Positions 8,830-18,398 of a DNA stretch of 64,000 nt are shown here, in pieces. Source of the stretch: Azoarcus sp. L1K30 (GTDB taxonomy: Bacteria; Pseudomonadota; Gammaproteobacteria; Burkholderiales; Rhodocyclaceae). The stretch spans positions 4,833,486 through 4,897,485 of the forward strand of contig NZ_JAGRRD010000001.1 in the NCBI RefSeq assembly GCF_018122735.1. The letters run 5' to 3'. The first letter of the stretch is position 1; each line of letters starts with the position of its first letter. Made by a program: the position numbers and the translations under genes. Under the pieces are notes generated by a model, which worked only from the letters and a program-made list of their open reading frames with translations, had not been told where the DNA came from and did no database searches.

Positions 8830-9479
8830 GCCGGGATGCGGTAACCCATGCCACGCACGGTCTCGATCAGGTCCTTGCCCAGCTTGCGCCGCAGATGGCT
8901 GACATGCACTTCCAGTGCGTTGCTCATGTTCTCGCCTTCGAAACCGCTGACGAGCGCTTCGAGATCGCTCTTGGAGACGATTCGCCCGCTGCGCAGCACA
9001 AGTGCTTCAATCAGCGCCCATTCCCGTGCCGTGACCTGGACGGGTTTGCCGTCCACCTGAATGGCGCGGGCCGTGAGGTCGATATCGACGTTTCCAAATC
9101 TGCGCAGGTGACTGGACACGCCGCTAAGACGTCGGCCCATTGCCCGCACCCGGGCGGCGAGTTCCTCCGGCGCGAAGGGTTTCACCATATAGTCGTCGGC
9201 ACCGCTGTCGAGCCCGCGGATGCGGTCGCCGAGGCGGTCGCGGGCGGTCAGGATGATCGCCGGGGTGGTGTTGCCGCGCCTGCGCATACTGGTAATCCAG
9301 TCCGTGCCGGCGCCGTCGGGCAGGTTCCAGTCGACCAGCAGGAGGTCGAAGGCCTCCTGTTCCAGCGTTTTTGCTTCGGCGAGCGAGCCGAACCAGTCGA
9401 CCACATGCCCCTCGCTGCTCAGGAAGTCCCGTAGTGCTTCCCCCAGTGTCGTATCGTCCTCGAGCAGCAGCAGGCGCAT
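8826..9479 (-). CDS. OmpR-family response regulator (QseB/TctD-like)
   Basis: This 217-residue regulator has a receiver domain with EDD at 7-9, phosphoacceptor D50 (LLVDWNLPDG) and lysine in YMVKPF. The C-terminal winged helix ends ETVRGMGYRIPA. It is paired with the kinase at 7525 through a four-base overlap. The cytochrome b561 gene ends 28 bases upstream, so all are likely in one transcript with PepSY and b561. A direct-repeat-like sequence (CTTAAGccaggCTTCAT on the minus strand, about 10453-10469) before the PepSY gene resembles tandem half-sites used by this regulator group. Confidence 0.88.
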   Translation of the reverse strand: MRLLLLEDDTTLGEALRDFLSSEGHVVDWFGSLAEAKTLEQEAFDLLLVDWNLPDGAGTDWITSMRRRGNTTPAIILTARDRLGDRIRGLDSGADDYMVKPFAPEELAARVRAMGRRLSGVSSHLRRFGNVDIDLTARAIQVDGKPVQVTAREWALIEALVLRSGRIVSKSDLEALVSGFEGENMSNALEVHVSHLRRKLGKDLIETVRGMGYRIPA

Positions 9480-9507
9480 GGTGTTCGGTTTCCGGCCAAT
9501 GTGTCCG

Positions 9508-10062
9508 TCAGTATCTGGCGGTTTTGCGATGTCGGGTCTTGACGCCGGAGATCATGGCGCCGATCAGGTTGATGCCTTCGATGCGGCTCATGATAATCGC
9601 GGCGGCGGCGTGCAGCACAGCCAGGCCGATCAGGATCGAGCCGAATGCCTCATGCAGTTCCTGCAACCACTCTTCGCCCCAGAAGGCGTCCAGCGTCTGC
9701 ATGAAGCCGGTAATGCCCAGTGCAAGCACGAGTGCGATCAACATCAGCATCATCAGCGCGCCGGCCGGATTGTGACCGGGATGATAGTCCGGTTGGCCGG
9801 AGAGCAGGCTGCGCAGATGCTGACGCAGGCGCGCAGGGGTGGGAAAGAAGTCGCTAAAGCGCGCATGCCGGGAGCCGACAAAGCCCCATACAATCCGCGC
9901 CACGACCAGCCCGCTCGCCAGGTAGCCGATCCACTGGTGGAGCGTCTCACCGTCGTCGATGATGAAATAGTTGCTGAAAACGCACAGCACGAGACTCCAG
10001 TGGAAGACCCGCACGAAGCGATCCCAGACGCGCACTGCGCCATTTGAGTCAGGCGTGGACAT
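9508..10062 (-). CDS. cytochrome b561 family protein
   Basis: This ~184-residue membrane protein has four hydrophobic helices. Histidines lie in positions typical of diheme cytochrome b561 domains: RVFHWS near 22, LHQWIG near 42, LHEAFG near 140 and LHAAAA near 150. It probably carries electrons between the quinone pool and a periplasmic partner. No partner cytochrome c is encoded beside it; the small PepSY protein upstream is the only periplasmic product. ATG at 10062 (MSTPDS) is chosen; an ATG six codons earlier is possible. Confidence 0.82.
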   Translation of the reverse strand: MSTPDSNGAVRVWDRFVRVFHWSLVLCVFSNYFIIDDGETLHQWIGYLASGLVVARIVWGFVGSRHARFSDFFPTPARLRQHLRSLLSGQPDYHPGHNPAGALMMLMLIALVLALGITGFMQTLDAFWGEEWLQELHEAFGSILIGLAVLHAAAAIIMSRIEGINLIGAMISGVKTRHRKTARY

Positions 10063-10130
10063 GATGGCCGAACCCTCCATGGTGGCCGGGGCGTGCCCTT
10101 ACGGGCGCGCCCCGCGGTGGATTGACTGGA

Positions 10131-10391
10131 TCAGGACTTGGTCTCGAGCGCTGCGCCGGTGATCGGGTCGAAGTAGATCTCGACCTTCTTGCCTGCCTTG
10201 TCGAAGCCGTAGATCTCGTAGCACTTGCCCTTGCTGACCTTGAAGGTCTTGATCTGGTAGCCCTGAGCTTCGACCTGTGCCTTGAAGTCGGCCTCCTTCA
10301 TCCATTGGCTTTCGGGGGCATTGCAGGTGGGGCCAGCCATCGCGGCGGAAGCGGCAAGTGTGGTGAAGGCGGCGGCGAAAAGCTTTTTCAT
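10131..10391 (-). CDS. small secreted PepSY-domain protein
   Basis: The 86-residue protein has a clear signal peptide (MKKLFAAAF...AMA, residues 1-19) and one PepSY domain (about 27-84). It ends KVEIYFDPITGAALETKS, a classic PepSY terminus. Two cysteines (near 23 and 57) could pair. AGAGGAA precedes the ATG. It is the first gene of a PepSY - cytochrome b561 - response regulator - kinase operon. It resembles the PepSY protein of the 3036-5430 operon in design but not closely in sequence. Confidence 0.82.
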   Translation of the reverse strand: MKKLFAAAFTTLAASAAMAGPTCNAPESQWMKEADFKAQVEAQGYQIKTFKVSKGKCYEIYGFDKAGKKVEIYFDPITGAALETKS

Positions 10392-10573
10392 GCTGGATTC
10401 CTCTATCAGTTGAAGTGTCCCGGGTGGGGCGACGGGATGCATTACAACGGTCGGGAATGAAGCCTGGCTTAAGCAATCCGATCTAGATGTATCAAATGTT
10501 TGCCGCCCGCGGCATGGAAAAGGCAGGCCGGGTCCTTCGTCGAAAGGGGCGGAGCCTGTGCGCCGGCCCTTCC

Positions 10574-12076
10574 TCAGCGCCAGCGCAGCGCAGCGAGATC
10601 ATGGACGTAGATCGGGTAATTCACCCACAAGCCTTCCAGCCCCTTGCGTGTAAGGGTGGAGATCTGTGGCGCGTAGAGCCAGGCGTTCACCGCATCGTCT
10701 GCCAGCTTGCGCTGGATGTCCGCGAGCAGGCGGTTGCGCTGGCGCGGGCTTTCAGCGTTGCGATGGGCATCGACAAGCGCGCGGAATTCCGCACTGTCGT
10801 AGCCGAAGTAATAGGAGCGATCGGAGTAGATGTCGTAGTCCAGCGGTTCGACATGGTTGATCAAGGTCATCTCGAATTTGCCCTTGAAGGCGCCATTCAG
10901 CCAATCGGGCCAGTTGACCAGCTCGATTTCGGTGTCGATGCCGGCCTCCGCGAGTTGTTGCGCGACGATCTTACCTCCATCACGGGCATAAGGCGTCGGT
11001 GGCAGGCTCAGCTTCAGACGCAGCCTGCCCTTGATGCCGACTTCGGCAAGCAGCGCCCGGGCGCGCGCCGGATCGTGGGGGTAGCGGTCGGCCAGGTGCA
11101 GGTAACCGCCTTCGGTGGGCGAGTAGTGGCTACCGATCGGATCGCCGCGCCCTTCGAGCACCTGCTGGATCACCGCGGCGCGGTCGATGGCATGGCTGAT
11201 TGCCCGGCGCACGCGCAAATCGTCGAGCGGTGGGTGGCGGTTGTTGAGGGCAAGCAGGGTCTTGCTGCTCGAACTGCCGATCAGCACTTGGTAACGCTCG
11301 TTCAGGCGGTTTCGAAGTACCGACTTGGTTGCGAAGTTGAAGAAGACGTCAATCTCCGCCGGCAGTTCAGTGCTGTCTACGAAGGAGTTTACGAAACGGA
11401 ATACGGCCCGTTGCAGCTGAACCGACCCGGCGTTGCGGTATTCCGGCCACTTCACCAGGGTGATCGCGTGTCCCTTGTCCCAACGTTCGAAACGGAATGG
11501 CCCGGTGCCGATGGGGTTCATGCTCGCTTGTTCTGCGCTGGCTGGGTGCAAGATGACCGCGGGGCTTTCACCGAGCCGGTAGAGCAGATGCGGGTCACGA
11601 TGACGCAGTTCGAGCACCACCGTGTAAGGATCGGGGGTGTCGATGCGCTCGATGTTGTCGAAGAGTTTGGTGCGTGACTTGTTACCGGAGTCGGGCGCCT
11701 GAGCTCGTGTGAATGAGTACTTCACCGCCGAGGCGTCAAAGGCCTGTCCATCATGAAAGCGCACGCCACTGCGTAGGTGGAAAGTGTAGCGGTGTCCGTC
11801 GGCGGAGATTTGCCACGAGTCGGCCAGCAGGGGCGTGGTATCGCCGTTCTCCTCAATCTTGACCAGACCTTCGAGTACGTTGTAATGGACCACCTCGCCT
11901 ATTGCCGCCGCGGGCGCTGCAGTGGGGTCGAGACTGTTAGGCTCGAGGGTGATCCCGAATACGACCTGGTCCATGGTATTGGCGTAAGCCGGGAGCCAGA
12001 CGCCGGCAATCAGGTGTGCAATCAGGAGGTAGTGTGCGATCATACGGGCCGTGCTGCGCCAATCCGTCTTGCTCAT
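10574..12076 (-). CDS. orphan ABC-type peptide/nickel-family substrate-binding protein (SBP family 5)
   Basis: The 500-residue periplasmic binding protein has an N-terminal signal (about 1-34). The SBP_bac_5 fold shows in LEPNSLDPTAA, HLRSGVRFHDGQAF, NPIGTGPF and DDLRVRRAISHAIDR. Relatives bind di/oligopeptides, heme, nickel or other small ligands. No permease or ATPase gene is nearby, so it may serve another function such as ligand presentation to a sensor. The gene is divergent, with 56 bases between starts, from a diguanylate cyclase with a periplasmic domain. ATG at 12076 has AAGGAAG upstream. Confidence 0.85.
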   Translation of the reverse strand: MSKTDWRSTARMIAHYLLIAHLIAGVWLPAYANTMDQVVFGITLEPNSLDPTAAPAAAIGEVVHYNVLEGLVKIEENGDTTPLLADSWQISADGHRYTFHLRSGVRFHDGQAFDASAVKYSFTRAQAPDSGNKSRTKLFDNIERIDTPDPYTVVLELRHRDPHLLYRLGESPAVILHPASAEQASMNPIGTGPFRFERWDKGHAITLVKWPEYRNAGSVQLQRAVFRFVNSFVDSTELPAEIDVFFNFATKSVLRNRLNERYQVLIGSSSSKTLLALNNRHPPLDDLRVRRAISHAIDRAAVIQQVLEGRGDPIGSHYSPTEGGYLHLADRYPHDPARARALLAEVGIKGRLRLKLSLPPTPYARDGGKIVAQQLAEAGIDTEIELVNWPDWLNGAFKGKFEMTLINHVEPLDYDIYSDRSYYFGYDSAEFRALVDAHRNAESPRQRNRLLADIQRKLADDAVNAWLYAPQISTLTRKGLEGLWVNYPIYVHDLAALRWR

Positions 12077-12132
12077 GTAGCTTCCTTTGCAGAGTCTCTG
12101 ACCCCGTTGTTCTAGATTCGTCCGGATCGAAT

Positions 12133-13782
12133 GTGTCCACAGTAGTCCGTTCAGCGTCTGATTCCGGCCACTCTCGTCGCAATGCCGCATTCGCGGCCGC
12201 AGCATTGATCGCGATTCTGTTGCTGGGCCTGATCTACTGGCTCAAGGGCGTCTACGTCGAACGTGAATTTCGCCATCGCCACCAGGCTGAACGAGAGCTG
12301 CAGTCTATCAACCAGTTGCAGTTGCGTGCACTGAATGCGTGGCGGCAGGATGCCTTGCGTGATGCAGGCATGCTGGTCGAGGACGGCTTGCTGGGCGGCG
12401 CGTTGGCACGATGGCGGAATGCCGCGGACGAGACCGCGCGTATGCGGGTCAGTGAGCGCCTCCGTTCGCTCAAGGAGTTGCGGCATTACACCGCGGTTTA
12501 TTTTGTCGATGTCGACGGAAAAGTGCATCTGAGTGCGCTTGGCGAAGCAAGCGGCAGAGGCGTCGACCGGGTTCCGGAGGACTACGCCGGATTCCTGCGC
12601 GAGGCTCTGGTTTCGGCCCTGCCAGTGATGTCCCAGCCAGTGGCCCGGCAGGTGTTCGCTTTCCCTTCCATCGGCGTGTTTGCTCCGATGTTCGATGAAG
12701 ATCGATTGATCGGCGCGGTGTGGCTGGTGCAGGATCTGCGCGTCGGCCTGATCCCGTTGGTGGAGCCTTGGCCCACTCCTAGCCAGACGGCGCGTTCCAG
12801 TATCGTATGGCGCGACGGCGAGCTTGCACGCTACCTGAATGCTCCGCGCGGTGCGGGCTCCGATGTCCTGCGTTACGCCTATCGGCTTGGCGCCGGGAAT
12901 ACGGCCGCCGTGCAGGCCCTCGAGGGCATGCGCGGTGTCTTCTACGCCCGGGACGAATTCGAGCGAGCAGTGATGGCTGTCGCCAGCCCGATTTTCGGTA
13001 CTGACTGGGTGTTGGTATCCGCGGTCGAGGTCGCAGAGGTTTTTGCCGACGTACGCCGGCGCGAACTACTTGCTCTGACCTTGCCGGTGAGTCTCCTCCT
13101 GCTGTTTTTTGCGGGAGTGATAGGGCTTGTGCTTCGCCGGGCCTGGCAGCGCGAGCGGGTGCTTACTCAGGCCTTGCAGCGTAGCCTCGGTGGGCTGGAG
13201 GCCGAGTTGCGGGTCGACCCGCTGACCGGTGTGGCCAACCGCCGCGCGATCGACGAATCGGCGCGCTTCCAGCTTGCGCTTGCGGTGCGTGGCCAGACGC
13301 CGATGTCCGTGCTGATGATCGATGTCGATCATTTCAAGTGTTTTAACGATCACTATGGTCACCCTGCCGGTGACCAGTGCCTGAAGAATGTGGCGATGGC
13401 ATTTCAGGCTCATGTCAGGCGCGCGGGTGAGCTGGTCGGGCGATATGGCGGCGAAGAGTTCGCCGTGTTGCTGCCGCTGTCCGATGCGAAGGCCGCGCGG
13501 GTGATGGCGCAAACCATGTGCGATGCGGTGCGCGACCTGCGGATTCCGCATGCGGCGTCTGCAGGCGTGCCGTGGGTGACGATCAGCGTGGGGGTAGCGT
13601 GTGTAAGGTGCGAGGACTTCGCGCTCGAGGCGGATGAGCACGAAAGGCCTGGTGCGCCGGGGGACTGGCGGCTGCTCCGGGATTTGTTCGAACGTGCCGA
13701 CGTGGCGTTGTATGAGGCCAAGCGACAAGGGCGCGACTGTGTCGTGCTGTACGAAGACCTCATCGACAGCGTGGTGTCATGA
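12133..13782 (+). CDS. membrane diguanylate cyclase with periplasmic sensor domain
   Basis: The ~549-residue protein probably makes the second messenger c-di-GMP. A first helix (about 18-38) and a second (LTLPVSLLLLFFAGVIGLVL, about 315-335) enclose a ~275-residue periplasmic sensor. The GGDEF domain starts at DPLTGVANRRAID and has the active-site GGEEF at about 439-443. The inhibitory-site pattern RxxD before it reads RAGE, so product inhibition may be lost. A GTG at 12133 is the best start, because ATG 12016 would run into the divergent gene. The weak ribosome site leaves this open. Context: divergent from an orphan binding protein that may feed it a ligand. Confidence 0.82.
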   Translation: MSTVVRSASDSGHSRRNAAFAAAALIAILLLGLIYWLKGVYVEREFRHRHQAERELQSINQLQLRALNAWRQDALRDAGMLVEDGLLGGALARWRNAADETARMRVSERLRSLKELRHYTAVYFVDVDGKVHLSALGEASGRGVDRVPEDYAGFLREALVSALPVMSQPVARQVFAFPSIGVFAPMFDEDRLIGAVWLVQDLRVGLIPLVEPWPTPSQTARSSIVWRDGELARYLNAPRGAGSDVLRYAYRLGAGNTAAVQALEGMRGVFYARDEFERAVMAVASPIFGTDWVLVSAVEVAEVFADVRRRELLALTLPVSLLLLFFAGVIGLVLRRAWQRERVLTQALQRSLGGLEAELRVDPLTGVANRRAIDESARFQLALAVRGQTPMSVLMIDVDHFKCFNDHYGHPAGDQCLKNVAMAFQAHVRRAGELVGRYGGEEFAVLLPLSDAKAARVMAQTMCDAVRDLRIPHAASAGVPWVTISVGVACVRCEDFALEADEHERPGAPGDWRLLRDLFERADVALYEAKRQGRDCVVLYEDLIDSVVS

Positions 13783-13901
13783 GTCCGCGGGGGCGTTCTG
13801 GCTCCGGATCATACTCGCCTCGGCGCTGAACGTCGGGCCGGAGGACGGAACTTTAGTCCGGCCCGTCGACCTCTGCTTCTTCCTGGCGCACGATAACGCA
13901 C

Positions 13902-13935
13902 AAAAAAACCGGGGGACGCATGCTGCGTCCCCCGG
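13902..13935 (-). terminator. intrinsic terminator of the ilv operon
   Basis: A perfect 12-bp stem (CCGGGGGACGCA / TGCGTCCCCCGG, loop TGC) is followed on the minus strand by seven T residues. It lies 25 bases after the ilvC stop and ends the ilvB-ilvH-ilvC transcript. Confidence 0.93.
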
Positions 13936-13959
13936 CTCGACGGGCCTTGAAGCGAAGGC

Positions 13960-14976
<1,017 letters not shown>

Positions 14977-15063
14977 GGTTTTCCTTTCAGGTATCAAGGG
15001 CAGAGATTGCCGGCGGCCGACATGATATAGGCAGGTCGGCCAGGTGCAAAACAGCAGGGAGGG

Positions 15064-15555
15064 TCAGAGCTTCAATACGCGATCGCCGCGACCGATGCCG
15101 CATACGCCGGAGCGCACGGTTTCGAGAATCAGGGCCGGGTCGATGGCGCTGGTGAAGGCGTCGAGCTTGGCCTGGTTGCCGGTCAGCTCGACCACGTAGG
15201 AGGCGTCGGTGACGTCGATGATGCGCGCCCGGAAGATGTCCGCGGTGCGCTTCATTTCTTCGCGGTCCTTGCCGGTGGCGCGAACCTTGACCAGCATGAG
15301 TTCGCGTTCGATGTGTGCGGCTTCGGAGATATCGACCACCTTGACCACCTCGACCAGCTTGTTGAGCTGCTTGGTGATTTGCTCGATGATCTCGTCCGAG
15401 CCGATGGTGACGATCGTCATGCGCGACATCGATGCGTCTTCCGTGGGGGCCACGGTCAGCGACTCGATGTTGTAGCCGCGCGCCGAGAAGAGGCCGGAGA
15501 CGCGCGACAGCGCGCCCGATTCATTTTCGATCAACAGTGAGATGACGTGACGCAT
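15064..15555 (-). CDS. ilvH: acetolactate synthase small (regulatory) subunit
   Basis: The 163-residue subunit matches IlvH length. An N-terminal ACT domain (about 3-75, MRHVISLLIENESGALSRVSGLF) binds valine for feedback control. The C-terminal domain ends SGVCGIGRGDRVLKL. It activates the catalytic subunit encoded 48 bases upstream. The ATG at 15555 is chosen because the ACT domain starts there; an upstream in-frame ATG adds 13 residues of no family match. Confidence 0.96.
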   Translation of the reverse strand: MRHVISLLIENESGALSRVSGLFSARGYNIESLTVAPTEDASMSRMTIVTIGSDEIIEQITKQLNKLVEVVKVVDISEAAHIERELMLVKVRATGKDREEMKRTADIFRARIIDVTDASYVVELTGNQAKLDAFTSAIDPALILETVRSGVCGIGRGDRVLKL

Positions 15556-15603
15556 ATTGATTTCGGTCCTGGATTCAGAGGATTGACTGGACAAAGGCGC
15601 TGA

Positions 15604-17307
15604 TCACAGATCTTCGGCCGACAGGATCATCTCGGTGAGACCCTTGCCGCCCTTGACCATCGGATACACGTTTTCTGTCTGATCGACCTGGAAGTCGAGG
15701 AACACGAGATCGTTCTTGTGCGTGGTGAAGGCCTCGCGCAAGGCGCCTTCGACATCGCACGGCTTGTCGATGCGAATGCCCACATGGCCGTAGGACTCGG
15801 CCAGTTTGGCGAAGTCGGGCAGCGAGTCCATGTAGGACTCGGAGTAGCGCTGGCCGTGGAACAGCTGCTGCCACTGTCGCACCATGCCGAGATAGCGGTT
15901 GTTCAGATTGCAGATCTTGATCGGCAGGCGGAACTGCTTGCAGGTCGACAGCTCCTGAATGTTCATCTGGATCGAGGCCTCGCCGGTGATGCAGGCGACC
16001 TGCGCTCCGGGGTGCGCGAGCTGGGCGCCCATCGCATAGGGCATACCCACGCCCATCGTGCCCAGACCGCCGGAATTGAGCCAGCGCCGCGGCTTGTCGA
16101 AGCGGTAGTACTGCGCGGCCCACATCTGGTGCTGGCCGACATCGGAGCTGACGAAGGCGTCGCCGCCGGTGACTTCCCACAGCGTCTGCACCACGAACTG
16201 TGGCTTGATGATCTCGTCCGAGTTCTTGTACCCCATGCAGTCGCGGCTGCGCCATTCCTCGACCTGCTTCCACCACGCGCTGATGTCGGGGCGGGCGGGG
16301 CCGGCCTCGAGCTGGCGGATCATCTCGTCAAGCACGTCCTTGACGTCGCCGACGATGGGCACATCGACACGGACGCGCTTCGAGATCGACGACGGGTCGA
16401 TGTCGACGTGAATGATCTTTCGCGGTTCTTCTGCAAAGTTGGCGGGATCGCCTACCACGCGGTCGTCGAATCGCGCGCCAACGGCCAGCAGTACGTCGGA
16501 ATAATGCATCGACATGTTGGCTTCATAGGTGCCGTGCATGCCCGGCATGCCGAGGTACTGGCGATCGCTTGCCGGGTAGCCGCCCAGACCCATCAGGGTG
16601 GTGGTGATCGGGTAGCCCAGCAGACGGGTGAGTTTGGTCAGTTGCTCGGACGCGTCCGACAGCACGACGCCGCCGCCGGCATAGATCATCGGGCGCTTGG
16701 CTTCGAGCAGCAGTTGCACGGCCTTCTTGATCTGCCCCTGATGACCCTTGACCACCGGGTTGTAGGAGCGCATCGAGATTTCCTTCGGATACTCGAACTC
16801 GCACTTTGCGATCGTGATGTCCTTGGGGATATCGACCAGCACCGGACCGGGACGGCCGCTCTGTGCGAGATAGAAGGCCTTCTTCATCGTGGTGGCGATG
16901 TCACGCACGTCGCGCACCAGGAAATTGTGTTTCACGCAGGGGCGGGTGATGCCGACGGTGTCGACTTCCTGGAAGGCGTCCTGGCCGATGGCGCCGGTCG
17001 GCACCTGGCCGGAAATGATCACCATCGGAATCGAATCACAGAACGCAGTGGCGATGCCGGTGACGGCATTGGTCGCACCCGGGCCCGACGTCACCAGCGC
17101 AACGCCGACCTTCTGCGTACTGCGGGCAAAGCCGTCTGCAGCGTGCACCGCAGCCTGCTCATGGCGCACGAGGACGTGGCGAACGTCTTCCTGCTGGAAC
17201 AGCGCATCGTAGATGTACAGCACGGCCCCGCCCGGATAGCCGAATACGTATTCGACCTTTTCTTCCTGCAGGCACCTGATTACAATTTCCGCTCCAGTCA
17301 GCACCAT
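15604..17307 (-). CDS. ilvB: acetolactate synthase large (catalytic) subunit
   Basis: The 567-residue ThDP- and FAD-dependent enzyme joins two pyruvates, or pyruvate and 2-oxobutyrate, to start valine, leucine and isoleucine synthesis. The catalytic glutamate is E50 (VRHEQAAVH). The ThDP/Mg motif reads GEAS at 442-445, followed by NLNNRYLGM, where many homologues have GDGS or GEGS. First gene of ilvBHC. A TTGACC-N18-TACTGT promoter ends ~40 bases before the ATG, leaving no room for a classical leader-peptide attenuator. Confidence 0.96.
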   Translation of the reverse strand: MVLTGAEIVIRCLQEEKVEYVFGYPGGAVLYIYDALFQQEDVRHVLVRHEQAAVHAADGFARSTQKVGVALVTSGPGATNAVTGIATAFCDSIPMVIISGQVPTGAIGQDAFQEVDTVGITRPCVKHNFLVRDVRDIATTMKKAFYLAQSGRPGPVLVDIPKDITIAKCEFEYPKEISMRSYNPVVKGHQGQIKKAVQLLLEAKRPMIYAGGGVVLSDASEQLTKLTRLLGYPITTTLMGLGGYPASDRQYLGMPGMHGTYEANMSMHYSDVLLAVGARFDDRVVGDPANFAEEPRKIIHVDIDPSSISKRVRVDVPIVGDVKDVLDEMIRQLEAGPARPDISAWWKQVEEWRSRDCMGYKNSDEIIKPQFVVQTLWEVTGGDAFVSSDVGQHQMWAAQYYRFDKPRRWLNSGGLGTMGVGMPYAMGAQLAHPGAQVACITGEASIQMNIQELSTCKQFRLPIKICNLNNRYLGMVRQWQQLFHGQRYSESYMDSLPDFAKLAESYGHVGIRIDKPCDVEGALREAFTTHKNDLVFLDFQVDQTENVYPMVKGGKGLTEMILSAEDL

Positions 17308-17345
17308 CGCAAAACCGCCCTGTCATTCGTTTGAAGAAACGGAGA

Positions 17346-17375
17346 ACAGTACCTGCACACAGGTGTATTGGTCAA
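17346..17375 (-). promoter_or_regulatory. probable sigma-70 promoter of ilvBHC
   Basis: On the minus strand TTGACC (17375-17370) and TACTGT (17351-17346) are 18 bases apart, about 40 bases before the ilvB ATG. It overlaps the longest possible 5' end of the divergent sigma-factor gene, which supports a downstream start for that gene. Confidence 0.5.
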
Positions 17376-17997
17376 GGCTGCGGATGTCGAGCAAGTGTTT
17401 GTGCGACGAGCGTTTTTTCTCAAGGATCTTCCGCTGGCCTCCCGGATTGAACTCTCGGCATTTCTCGAAAGCGTCGAAAAACGTGCGTTCAAGCAGGCTG
17501 TCTGGTCCTTGCGTGATGATGAGGCGGCCCTCGATGCCGTGCAGGACGCCATGCTCAAACTGTCGGTGCGCTATGCCGAGCGGCCGGCGGATGAATATCC
17601 GATGCTGTTCCAGCGCATCTTGCAGAACGTCATCCTCGATGCCCATCGCCGCCTCAAGGTGCGGCGCTTCTGGGTGTCGCCGCTGTCGGTGCTCAAGGGC
17701 AGTGACGACGACGCGGACGATCCGCTCGAGACGATTGCCGACGAGCGGCAGGAGGCGGAATCCGAGACACCGCATGGGCGTTTCGAGCAGCGCCATGTGC
17801 TGGCATTGATCGAACGCGAGATCGAACGCCTGCCTGCCCGTCAACGCGAAGCATTCCTGATGCGTTATTGGGAGGAGATGAATATTGCCGAGACCGCGGA
17901 AGCCATGGGGTGCTCGGAGGGTAGCGTCAAGACACACTGTTCGCGGGCCACGCAGACGCTGGCCGCGGCACTAAGAGCGAAGGGAGTCGTGCTGTGA
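17368..17997 (+). CDS. ECF-like RNA polymerase sigma factor
   Basis: Sigma-70-family protein of up to 209 residues. Region 2 is at ELSAFLESVEKRAFKQAVW...AALDAVQDAMLKLS. Region 4 is a helix-turn-helix at ERLPARQREAFLMRYWEEMNIAETAEAMGCSEGSVKTHCSRA. There is no ATG near the 5' end. The longest frame starts at TTG 17368, but similar sigma factors start just before ASRIELSAFL. A CTG at 17434 there is preceded by AAGGA at the right distance, which would give 187 residues. It is the first gene of a tight operon (GTGA overlap) with DUF3619, DUF3106 and RDD proteins. The DUF3619 membrane protein could be its anti-sigma factor; this is inference. Confidence 0.85.
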   Translation: MVKAADVEQVFVRRAFFLKDLPLASRIELSAFLESVEKRAFKQAVWSLRDDEAALDAVQDAMLKLSVRYAERPADEYPMLFQRILQNVILDAHRRLKVRRFWVSPLSVLKGSDDDADDPLETIADERQEAESETPHGRFEQRHVLALIEREIERLPARQREAFLMRYWEEMNIAETAEAMGCSEGSVKTHCSRATQTLAAALRAKGVVL

Positions 17998-18398
17998 GCG
18001 ATCTGCATCGTTCCCCGGAAAATGACATCGACGAGGCGTTCGGGCGCCACGTCGCCGCCTACTTGTCCGCAGGTGTCCATGAAGTGGACGACGCCGTCGC
18101 CGCGCGTCTGCGCCAGGCGCGGCGACTGGCGCTGGCGGCCCACCGGCCCGGGCGAAGCGTGCTGCTGCGCGTGCTGGCCTGTGGTCGGCGAGCCTTGTCC
18201 ATTCAGCCGATCCTGCGTCAGACCGTGGCGCTGGCTGCGGTCGTGGTGCTGGTGGGGGTGGGCGATTACTGGTCCACATCGGCGATGTTGGCCGAGATCG
18301 AAGAGATCGACGCCGCCATGCTCGCAGATGAGTTACCCATCGATGCCTATCTCGATTCGGACTTTTCCGCATGGCTGCGACAAGACTCCTCATCCTGA
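17994..18398 (+). CDS. DUF3619 single-pass membrane protein, possible anti-sigma factor
   Basis: The 134-residue protein starts at GTG overlapping the sigma-factor stop (GTGA). A cytoplasmic N-terminus with an arginine-rich patch (about 38-65) is followed by one membrane helix (TVALAAVVVLVGVGDYW, about 75-92). A short acidic tail ends PIDAYLDSDFSAWL, characteristic of DUF3619. Tight coupling to a sigma factor and the topology suggest an anti-sigma role, not proven for the family. It overlaps the next gene by 28 bases. Confidence 0.75.
   Translation: MSDLHRSPENDIDEAFGRHVAAYLSAGVHEVDDAVAARLRQARRLALAAHRPGRSVLLRVLACGRRALSIQPILRQTVALAAVVVLVGVGDYWSTSAMLAEIEEIDAAMLADELPIDAYLDSDFSAWLRQDSSS

Noticed and set aside
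17308-17367. Leader-peptide attenuator before ilvB
   Set aside because: Only about 30 transcribed bases precede the start from the predicted promoter, with no run of Leu/Ile/Val codons and no hairpin pair.
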